Of a stretch of 7,717 bases of DNA, positions 1-4,974 are shown piece after piece. Both the position numbers and the translations under genes were made by a program. Position 1 is the stretch's first letter. Each line of letters begins with the position of its first letter. The DNA lies in assembly GCA_964394445.1 (NCBI GenBank), contig CAYMXO010000076.1:1-7717 (forward strand). The letters are read 5' to 3'. The DNA is from Thiopseudomonas sp964394445. Its GTDB lineage: Bacteria > Pseudomonadota > Gammaproteobacteria > Pseudomonadales > Pseudomonadaceae. Below the pieces are notes generated by a model, which searched no databases, was not told the origin of the DNA, and saw nothing but the letters and a program-made list of their open reading frames with translations.

Positions 1-706
1 CGGGCAGCAGCTCGCGGATGTTGGAGATTTTCTTGTCAACCAGCAGCAGCAGCGGCTCTTCCAGCTCGGCCACCATGGTGTCCGGCTTGTTGATGAAGTA
101 GGGCGACAGGTAACCACGGTCAAACTGCATGCCTTCAACCACGGCCAGCTCGTTTTCCAGACCGGAACCTTCTTCAACGGTGATGACGCCTTCTTTGCCC
201 ACTTTTTCCATGGCTTCGGCGATGATGTCACCAATGGTGGTGTCGGAGTTGGCAGAAATGGTACCTACCTGGGCAATCGCCTTGGAGTCGGCACATGGCT
301 TGGCCTGGGCTTTCAGCTGGTCAACGATGGCCACGGTGGCCTTGTCGATGCCGCGCTTCAGGTCCATCGGGTTCATGCCGGCAGCAACGGCCTTCAGGCC
401 TTCGTTGACAATGGCCTGGGCCAGAACGGTTGCGGTGGTGGTACCGTCACCCGCTTCGTCGTTGGCCTTGGAGGCAACGTCCTTGACCAGCTGGGCACCC
501 ATGTTTTCAAAACGGTCTTTGAGTTCGATTTCCTTGGCAACGGAAACGCCATCTTTGGTGATGACAGGTGCGCCAAAGCTGCGCTCCAGAACCACGTTGC
601 GACCCTTTGGCCCCAGGGTGGCCTTTACCGCGTCAGCCAGGGTGTTGACACCGGTGAGCATTTTTTTACGACCGGCATCGCCGAACTTAACTTCTTTAGC
701 AGCCAT
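1..706 (-). CDS. groEL: 60 kDa chaperonin GroEL, N-terminal part (cut by window edge)
   Basis: GroEL is the ATP-driven double-ring cytoplasmic chaperonin that encloses unfolded proteins under the GroES lid. The window holds the first 235 codons of a protein that is usually about 545 residues. The missing part lies beyond the left edge and nothing here suggests a broken gene. The N-terminus MAAKEVKFGDAGRKKML, the nucleotide-binding motif DGTTT at residues 87-91 (Asp87 is the known ATPase residue in E. coli), the PCADSKAIAQVGTISANS stretch near 137-154 and the apical-domain start near 191-205 (EGMQFDRGYLSPYF) are all intact. The covered part is the equatorial domain start, first intermediate segment and beginning of the apical domain. 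The start is an ATG with a GAGGT ribosome-binding site 9 nt upstream (716-720). It lies 55 nt after groES, so the two are one operon driven by the heat-shock promoter at 1194-1221. Confidence 0.98.
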   Translation of the reverse strand, partial: MAAKEVKFGDAGRKKMLTGVNTLADAVKATLGPKGRNVVLERSFGAPVITKDGVSVAKEIELKDRFENMGAQLVKDVASKANDEAGDGTTTATVLAQAIVNEGLKAVAAGMNPMDLKRGIDKATVAIVDQLKAQAKPCADSKAIAQVGTISANSDTTIGDIIAEAMEKVGKEGVITVEEGSGLENELAVVEGMQFDRGYLSPYFINKPDTMVAELEEPLLLLVDKKISNIRELLP

Positions 707-761
707 TTGCTATGTACCTCAAAAATTTCTGAATGGTGTTTCTATCGTGAAAAGACGCTTG

Positions 762-1055
762 TCAGCCTTCAACAACGGCCAGGATCTCGCTCTCGCTCAT
801 CACCAGCAGCTCTTCGCCATCAACCTTGATGGTGTTGCTGCCGGAGTACGGACCAAATACCACCTTGTCACCAACCTTGACGGCCAGTGCGCGTACCTCA
901 CCGTTGTCCAGCACACGGCCGGTACCGACGGCAACGATTTCACCCTGGTTGGGCTTTTCGGCAGCGGAGCCGGGCAGCACGATGCCACCAGCGGTTTTGG
1001 TTTCTTCTTCACTACGGCGGATTACCACGCGGTCATGCAGAGGACGAAGCTTCAT
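762..1055 (-). CDS. groES: 10 kDa co-chaperonin GroES
   Basis: GroES forms the seven-subunit dome that caps GroEL and triggers substrate release into the folding cage. The product is 97 residues, the usual bacterial length. The mobile loop spans about residues 17-33 and contains the hydrophobic tripeptide Ile-Val-Leu at 25-27, which docks on the GroEL apical domain. The N-terminal MKLRPLHDRVV and the C-terminal SESEILAVVEG are typical of proteobacterial GroES. The ATG start has an AGGAG ribosome-binding site at 1065-1069, 9 nt upstream. groEL follows after 55 nt. Upstream are a long structured leader and a consensus sigma-32 promoter, so expression should rise on heat or protein-folding stress. 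No odd residues were seen. Confidence 0.98.
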   Translation of the reverse strand: MKLRPLHDRVVIRRSEEETKTAGGIVLPGSAAEKPNQGEIVAVGTGRVLDNGEVRALAVKVGDKVVFGPYSGSNTIKVDGEELLVMSESEILAVVEG

Positions 1056-1089
1056 TCTCGATCTCTCCTAACGGATGATTAACAACTGA

Positions 1090-1176
1090 CAGGCACCGGT
1101 TGCCTGCCCTTGATTGAAAAAGGATATCCGGACCGGTGTCCGGGTACCCGTACCGGCGCACTTGAACGCACGCCGG
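1090..1176 (-). promoter_or_regulatory. Structured 5' leader of groES (three hairpins)
   Basis: The predicted transcript start near 1187 leaves a leader of about 130 nt before groES. On the transcript strand it can form three successive hairpins. The first, at 1153-1176, has 9 pairs including two G-U pairs and a 6-nt loop. The second, at 1128-1143, has 6 perfect pairs around the loop ACCG. The third, at 1090-1106, has 6 perfect pairs around the loop ACCGG. The two wobble pairs of the first hairpin would be mismatches on the other strand, which favours an RNA role for the groES transcript. The third hairpin ends 21 nt before the ribosome-binding site. It is not a recognised riboswitch, and a role in mRNA stability or temperature response is only inference. 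Confidence 0.45.
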
Positions 1177-1193
1177 AAAAACTGATGCAGGCT

Positions 1194-1221
1194 ATATGGG
1201 GCTGTCAAAACATATTTCAAG
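1194..1221 (-). promoter_or_regulatory. Sigma-32 (RpoH) heat-shock promoter of groES-groEL
   Basis: Read on the minus strand there is a -35 box CTTGAAA (1221 to 1215), a 13-nt spacer and a -10 box CCCCATAT (1201 to 1194). This matches the E. coli sigma-32 consensus CTTGAAA / CCCCATnT, whose spacing is usually 11-16 nt. Transcription would begin near 1187, giving a leader of about 130 nt. No CIRCE element (the HrcA operator) is seen near it, so positive control by RpoH looks like the main input. A TTGACA hexamer lies inside the spacer but has no convincing -10 partner. Confidence 0.9.
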
Positions 1222-1231
1222 AGCGATTTTT

Positions 1232-1260
1232 CAAAAACCGGTAAAATACAATCACCAGCC
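1232..1260 (-). terminator. Possible weak terminator after fxsA
   Basis: On the minus strand the segment can fold into a stem of up to 9 pairs, four of them G-U, with a 7-nt loop. The core pairs are CTGGT with ACCGG, and a run of five T follows. It sits 112 bp past the fxsA stop and just upstream of the sigma-32 -35 box. It could therefore insulate the groES promoter from read-through. The many wobble pairs and the short T run make it weak. The rest of the fxsA-groES gap (about 1261-1372) shows no gene, only a tandem copy of the 7-mer GCGAGCA at 1321-1334. Confidence 0.3.
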
Positions 1261-1372
1261 CTGATGGCCGCCCTGGCGCGCCACCTGCCTTCGTATCTGC
1301 GCAGCATTCCAGCCACTCCTGCGAGCAGCGAGCAAGCAGCACTCCATTACTACAACTGTCAGACCTGCGCTT

Positions 1373-1840
1373 TCAGTCCCTGTCCTTGCGTTCGTATTCG
1401 CCTTCGATGATGTTGATCTGGCGCTCTTGCTGACTGTCCATGGGATTGCCATAACTGCGGGTGTGCCGGAATTCGGCGTGGATATCGGCTTGCGGCATGC
1501 CCCTGCGCATCCGGCGGATCAGCCAGTAACGGGTTATCGGCAGAATGCAGATCAATCCGGCAAAATCACTGACAAAGCCCGGAATGAATAGCAACACGCC
1601 GCCAATGACCCAGAGCAGGCCGGTCAGCATGGCGTCATCCGGCGTTTCGCCGCGCGCCATGCGTTCGCGCACATTCAGTGCAGTGGCAATGCCAGCCATG
1701 CGGATGCAGAAAATACCGGCGATGGCGCTGAGAATGATCCACAGCACCACGCTCAGGGCACCAATTTCACTGCCCACCTTGATCAGCACATAGAGTTCGA
1801 GCAGCGGCAACAGTAAAAAAAACCACAAAAAACCTTGCAT
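1373..1840 (-). CDS. fxsA: FxsA family inner-membrane protein
   Basis: FxsA is a small inner-membrane protein first known in E. coli because its overproduction relieves F-plasmid exclusion of phage T7. Its normal cellular role is unclear. The product is 155 residues. Hydrophobic segments lie at about 3-22, 26-49 and 74-101. The first contains the family's PLLE motif (12-15), and the third carries the family signature IPGFVSDFAGLICILP at 86-101, followed by a basic cluster (RRMRRG, 109-114) that should face the cytoplasm. The remaining tail is polar. I chose the ATG at 1840 because a strong GAGGGGG ribosome-binding site lies 6 nt before it and the protein then opens directly with the first membrane segment. 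An in-frame ATG at 1864 would add eight untypical residues. The gene starts 26 bp after ampG, so the two are probably co-transcribed. groES lies downstream, as in many gammaproteobacteria where fxsA is near groESL. Confidence 0.93.
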   Translation of the reverse strand: MQGFLWFFLLLPLLELYVLIKVGSEIGALSVVLWIILSAIAGIFCIRMAGIATALNVRERMARGETPDDAMLTGLLWVIGGVLLFIPGFVSDFAGLICILPITRYWLIRRMRRGMPQADIHAEFRHTRSYGNPMDSQQERQINIIEGEYERKDRD

Positions 1841-1846
1841 AAAACA

Positions 1847-1853
1847 CCCCCTC
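1847..1853 (-). promoter_or_regulatory. Ribosome-binding site that sets the fxsA start
   Basis: GAGGGGG on the minus strand is a strong Shine-Dalgarno match 6 nt upstream of the ATG at 1840. It lies inside the frame that an earlier ATG at 1864 would open, so it argues for the shorter protein. Confidence 0.7.
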
Positions 1854-1866
1854 GGGTTGTACATAC

Positions 1867-3414
1867 TCAGGACGCTGATGCGTCGTTATCCGTACCCGCG
1901 CCCTGCTCACGGCGACGGGCATCAAGCCACCATTGCCAGACAATCAGGACTACGGTCGGCACGCCCAGCAGCGCGGTCGCATAGAAAAAGTCGGCATAGC
2001 CCAGCTTGTCCACCATCACGCCCGAATAACCACCAATCAGGCGCGGCAGCAGCAACATGATGGAACTGAGCAAGGCATATTGCGTGGCCGAAAAACGCAG
2101 GTTGGTCAGGCTCGACAGATAGGCAACGAAAGCGGCGGTGGCCATGCCGGCACTGAAGTTGTCGCATGAAATGGTCACCACCAGCATCTGCATGTGCGCA
2201 CCCATGCCGCTGAGCATGACAAACATCAGGTTGGTGGCCGCCGAAGCGATACCACCGAGCAACAAAATCGGCATGATGCCAAAGCGTACGATCAGTACCC
2301 CGCCGGCGCCGGCGCCAAGCAGGGTCATGATCAGGCCGAACACCTTGCTGACCCCGGCGATCTGGTCCTTGGTGAAGCCCTGGTCAATGTAGAACACGTT
2401 GGCCATCACGCCCATCACCGTATCCGACATGCGGTAGGTGGCCACCAGCCCCAGCAGCAACAGTGCCTGCCAGCGGTAGCGCACAATGAAATCGTTGACC
2501 GGTGTCAGCACCGGCGCCAGTCCGCGCCGGCCAAAAGACGACAGGCAGGCGACAATCAACAGGCTGTACATCAGCCCGCGCAAAAAGGCGCGGTCGGTAA
2601 AAAACAGGTCGGCCAGACTTTGCGAACCCCGCAGAAACGGGTGGAAGTTGGTATGAAAATACTGGGTCAGCATGGCCGGAACCGATATCAGCAGCACAAT
2701 CAGCACGACAATCGAGATCAGCTGATGACTCAGGGCATAGCGGGCCCGCTCGCCATTTCTTTCCAGACTCAGCTGCGGCTCCTTCATCCACAGCGTGGTC
2801 AGCATGCCGGGCAGCATCAGCAGGGCAAACAGCAGGTAGGTGCTGGCCCAGGCCGAATGCCGGTATTGCAGTCCGGTCGAACCAAACCATTCGGCAAAAT
2901 ACAGTGCACCCGCAGTGGCCAGCAGCGCCGCCACCCGGTAGCCCGCCATGTAGCTGGCCGCCAGTGCGGCCTGGCGTTCGTTTTCAACGATTTCCAGGCG
3001 ATAGGCATCCACCGCAATGTCCTGGGTGGCCGAAGCAAAAGCCACCAGTACCGCCAGTGCCACCAGCACAGCGAGATGGGTTTGCGGGTTGCTGAAGGCC
3101 ATGCCGGCCAGACCAATGGCGACAAGAATTTGCGACAGGATCAGCCAGGAACGCCGGCGCCCCATGCGCCCCAGCAGTGGCAGTTTCCACTGGTCCAGCA
3201 TCGGCGACCAGACCCACTTGAAGGCATAGGCCAGGCCAATCAGGCTGGCATAGCCGATGGTCTCCCGGGCCACACCGGCTTCGCGCAGCCAGACCGACAA
3301 GGTGGAAAAAACCAGCATGTAGGGCAAACCGGCGGCAAAGCCGAGCAACAGCAGTGCCAGTACGGCCGGGCTGGAATAAGTGGTCAGCGCCTCGCGCCAG
3401 CCCTTGTTAGTCAT
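1867..3414 (-). CDS. ampG: AmpG-family muropeptide permease (major facilitator superfamily)
   Basis: AmpG is the inner-membrane proton-driven transporter that imports GlcNAc-anhydro-MurNAc peptides from the periplasm for cell-wall recycling. In species with AmpR/AmpC it also feeds beta-lactamase induction. The product is 515 residues, close to the E. coli length of about 490. Family motifs are present: GFAAGLP at 25-31, the cytoplasmic loop WSPMLDQWKLP near 69-79 followed by GRMGRRRSW (82-90), SATQDIAVDAYRLE at 128-141, DQIAGVSKVFGL at 350-361, and GMATAAFVAYLSSLTN with FSATQYALLSS at 423-451. Gly29, Ala129, Gln131 and Ala197, positions I recall as needed in the Pseudomonas aeruginosa protein, are all kept. 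About a dozen hydrophobic segments are visible. The ATG at 3414 is preferred; a TTG two codons earlier is possible, and neither has a clear ribosome-binding site. atl lies 75 bp upstream and fxsA 26 bp downstream. No ampR or ampC is in the window. Confidence 0.93.
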   Translation of the reverse strand: MTNKGWREALTTYSSPAVLALLLLGFAAGLPYMLVFSTLSVWLREAGVARETIGYASLIGLAYAFKWVWSPMLDQWKLPLLGRMGRRRSWLILSQILVAIGLAGMAFSNPQTHLAVLVALAVLVAFASATQDIAVDAYRLEIVENERQAALAASYMAGYRVAALLATAGALYFAEWFGSTGLQYRHSAWASTYLLFALLMLPGMLTTLWMKEPQLSLERNGERARYALSHQLISIVVLIVLLISVPAMLTQYFHTNFHPFLRGSQSLADLFFTDRAFLRGLMYSLLIVACLSSFGRRGLAPVLTPVNDFIVRYRWQALLLLGLVATYRMSDTVMGVMANVFYIDQGFTKDQIAGVSKVFGLIMTLLGAGAGGVLIVRFGIMPILLLGGIASAATNLMFVMLSGMGAHMQMLVVTISCDNFSAGMATAAFVAYLSSLTNLRFSATQYALLSSIMLLLPRLIGGYSGVMVDKLGYADFFYATALLGVPTVVLIVWQWWLDARRREQGAGTDNDASAS

Positions 3415-3443
3415 GGTCAACTTGTTTCAAAATACGGTCCGAA

Positions 3444-3449
3444 ATTTTA
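3444..3449 (-). promoter_or_regulatory. Possible -10 box of an ampG promoter
   Basis: TAAAAT on the minus strand differs from the sigma-70 -10 consensus TATAAT at one base and lies 29 nt before the ampG ATG. No good -35 hexamer is found at 16-18 nt spacing, where the inverted repeat at 3451-3478 lies instead. A promoter here would need an activator or be weak. Confidence 0.25.
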
Positions 3450-3450
3450 C

Positions 3451-3478
3451 GGAGGCACTGAGTAATATGAGTGCCCCC
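3451..3478 (-). repeat. 9-bp inverted repeat between atl and ampG
   Basis: On the minus strand GGGGGCACT pairs with AGTGCCTCC over a 10-nt loop, giving 9 pairs with one G-U. The same segment on the plus strand has an A-C mismatch there, so the transcript of atl-ampG would fold better. No T run follows, so it is not a standard terminator. It lies 12 nt past the atl stop and directly upstream of the -10-like box of ampG. It could be an operator, an attenuating hairpin or an mRNA 3'-end stabiliser. Confidence 0.45.
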
Positions 3479-3489
3479 TTGCGTCTGGC

Positions 3490-3858
3490 CTATGGTTGCC
3501 AGCGATAACGCTGCAAGGATACCCGTCCGTTGACGACCTGAACACCCTCGCAGCGCAAACGCTGACACTGTTCCAGCCAGGTTTCACTGCCTTCGTCAAC
3601 GCTCAGCCGGCCCGCCTGGTTGATGACCCGGTGCCACGGCAGGCTGCTGTCATCCGGTAGCCGGCTCAGCTGCGTACCGACCCAGCGTGCCGCCCGGCCC
3701 AGACCGGCCAGCTCGGCAAGCTGGCCATAGGTTACCACGCTGCCCGCCGGTACCTGGGCCAGCGCGGCATAAAGCATTTCCCGGCGCAGCGCGGCATCGG
3801 TGAACTTTTTTGCTGTTGCCGGCGTCTTAGCGCCACCCGGACAGGTTTCAACCTTCAC
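3490..3858 (-). CDS. Alkyltransferase-like protein (ATL, MGMT-fold, PWHR type)
   Basis: ATL proteins bind O6-alkylguanine in DNA without repairing it and hand the lesion to nucleotide excision repair. They share the DNA-binding fold of MGMT/Ogt but lack the acceptor cysteine. Here the active-site motif reads PWHRV at residues 74-78, with Trp75 in place of the cysteine of PCHRV, exactly as in E. coli YbaZ. The nucleotide-flipping Tyr44 (VVTYGQLA), the intercalating arginine finger Arg58 (RAARWVG) and the YbaZ-like ending LQRYRW are present. The product is 122 residues with a polar N-terminal extension of about 20 residues (KTPATAKK) before the conserved domain. The start is a GTG at 3858; no ATG lies between it and the conserved domain, and GGGTGGG just upstream is a plausible ribosome-binding site. 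The gene diverges from the DUF481 gene across a 35-bp gap. ampG follows after 75 bp. The name atl is descriptive. Confidence 0.92.
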   Translation of the reverse strand: MKVETCPGGAKTPATAKKFTDAALRREMLYAALAQVPAGSVVTYGQLAELAGLGRAARWVGTQLSRLPDDSSLPWHRVINQAGRLSVDEGSETWLEQCQRLRCEGVQVVNGRVSLQRYRWQP

Positions 3859-3862
3859 GATC

Positions 3863-3894
3863 CCACCCTACTCTTGATTGCAGTTTCCACCCTA
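3863..3894. repeat. Pair of 8-bp direct repeats in the atl / DUF481 divergent gap
   Basis: CCACCCTA occurs at 3863-3870 and again at 3887-3894, a 24-bp period, filling most of the 35-bp gap between two divergent start codons. One copy lies next to each start. The copy near atl also supplies its G-rich ribosome-binding region on the minus strand. The gap is too short for two separate promoters, so at least one promoter must lie inside the opposite gene. The repeat could be a regulator site or chance. Confidence 0.3.
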
Positions 3895-4907
3895 TGCGTA
3901 CCCTGATTCTTTATGCAGCTTTGAGCTGTCTGGCCCTGACGAGTTCAGTTCTGGCCGATACCATTGAAATGAAAAACGGTGACCGCATCAGCGGCACCAT
4001 TGTACTGCTGGACGGTGGCCGGTTGTTACTGAAAACCGCCTATGCCGGCACCCTCAGCCTCGACGTCAAACAAGTGGCCAGCCTCGACAGCAGCCAGGAA
4101 TTCATCATCAAGCAGCGGCACGCCGACGATGGCCACAGGGTTCGCCTGCAACCGGGCGCAGCCGGTAGTGTACAACTGACAAGCACGGACAGTAGCCGCG
4201 AAGTTGCGCTGCGAAGCATCCACCAGCTGATTCCACATGAACCGCAAAAGCTGGCCAGCGACCTGCTCTGGAGCGGTTCGCTGCACCTGGCTGCCGACTA
4301 CAAGCGCAAGGAAAACGACTCCGACAAATACGATCTGAGCCTCGCCAGCCAGTTGCGTCACGGCCGCTGGCGACACGGCTTTGATGCCCAGTACGAGCAC
4401 GAAACCAAGGACGACAGCAAAAAAACCGACCGCTTTACCGGTAGCTACGGGCTGGACTACTTCCTCACCCAGCGCTGGTTCTGGAAAGGCAAAAGCAAAT
4501 ACACCCACGACCGGCTGGAAGATGTACGCCGGCAAACCACGCTGGGTAGCGGGCCCGGCTTCCAGTTCTGGGACAATGCGCTGGGCTCCCTGTCCATCAG
4601 TACCCTGCTGACCCACAACCGTTACAGCTTTGCCAATGGCGAACGCGAGCACTTCAATGCCTTCAGCACCAACTGGGACTATCGCCGCTACTTTCTGGCG
4701 AAGACCCTGGAGCTCTACTACCGCGGCGAAGTCGGGTTGCCCTTCACTCCCGCCATTGACTATGTGCTGGATAACGAAGCCGGTCTGCGCTACAAGATCA
4801 ACAGCTGGGCATCGTTTAGCGTTCGCACCGAGTGGGAAAAAATCAAAAGCCAGCAGGGCGACCTTAACGATCGCCGCTACCTGATGGGTATTGGCGTCAG
4901 CTGGTAG
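3894..4907 (+). CDS. DUF481 outer-membrane beta-barrel protein (YdiY-like)
   Basis: The function of DUF481 proteins such as YdiY is not known; they are predicted outer-membrane barrels. The 337-residue product starts with a signal peptide: Arg2, a hydrophobic core at 4-19, and likely cleavage after SVLA at 21/22. Residues 22-115 form a soluble beta-rich part opening with DTIEMKNGDRISGTI, a pattern I know from this family, where small beta-barrel modules of this kind precede the DUF481 domain. Residues about 122-337 alternate polar and hydrophobic with many aromatics, as expected for membrane strands (for example GSYGLDYF, 183-190). The chain ends YLMGIGVSW, and a terminal aromatic residue is the usual recognition signal for the BAM insertion machinery. 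The ATG has no evident ribosome-binding site. The gene diverges from atl and precedes nadE by 67 bp on the same strand; no clear terminator separates them. Confidence 0.85.
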   Translation: MRTLILYAALSCLALTSSVLADTIEMKNGDRISGTIVLLDGGRLLLKTAYAGTLSLDVKQVASLDSSQEFIIKQRHADDGHRVRLQPGAAGSVQLTSTDSSREVALRSIHQLIPHEPQKLASDLLWSGSLHLAADYKRKENDSDKYDLSLASQLRHGRWRHGFDAQYEHETKDDSKKTDRFTGSYGLDYFLTQRWFWKGKSKYTHDRLEDVRRQTTLGSGPGFQFWDNALGSLSISTLLTHNRYSFANGEREHFNAFSTNWDYRRYFLAKTLELYYRGEVGLPFTPAIDYVLDNEAGLRYKINSWASFSVRTEWEKIKSQQGDLNDRRYLMGIGVSW

Positions 4908-4974
4908 CGGGCTGTCCCCACGGGATGCCGGTTTGCTAAACTTGCATTCCTTTTAGTGCCACAGGAACAGCCCC

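Noticed and set aside
129..1082. A 317-codon open frame on the plus strand opposite groEL and groES
   Set aside because: Both chaperonin genes are unmistakable on the minus strand. The plus-strand frame has no recognisable domain.
1203..1212. TTGACA in the sigma-32 spacer as a housekeeping -35 box
   Set aside because: No acceptable -10 hexamer is found 16-18 nt downstream; the sequence there reads about TCAGTT.
3415..3420. TTG start for ampG two codons upstream of the ATG
   Set aside because: It adds only two residues and has no better ribosome-binding site, so the ATG at 3414 is simpler. It cannot be fully excluded.
2194..3465. A 423-codon open frame on the plus strand opposite ampG
   Set aside because: It is antisense to a clearly recognised AmpG and rich in Gln, His and Arg, as expected from the reverse of a hydrophobic GC-rich gene. 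No family is recognised.
3451..3478. CIRCE element (HrcA operator) between atl and ampG
   Set aside because: The half-sites lack the TTA/TAA flanks, and the spacing is one base short of the TTAGCACTC-N9-GAGTGCTAA consensus. It is also far from groES.
4026..4652. A 208-codon open frame on the minus strand inside the DUF481 gene
   Set aside because: Val/Ala/Gly-rich mirror of the sense codons, while the plus-strand product has a signal peptide and a barrel ending.
4914..4942. Sigma-70 promoter just before nadE, with extended -10 TGCTAAACT
   Set aside because: The -10 matches only 4 of 6 bases and no -35-like hexamer is at the right distance.
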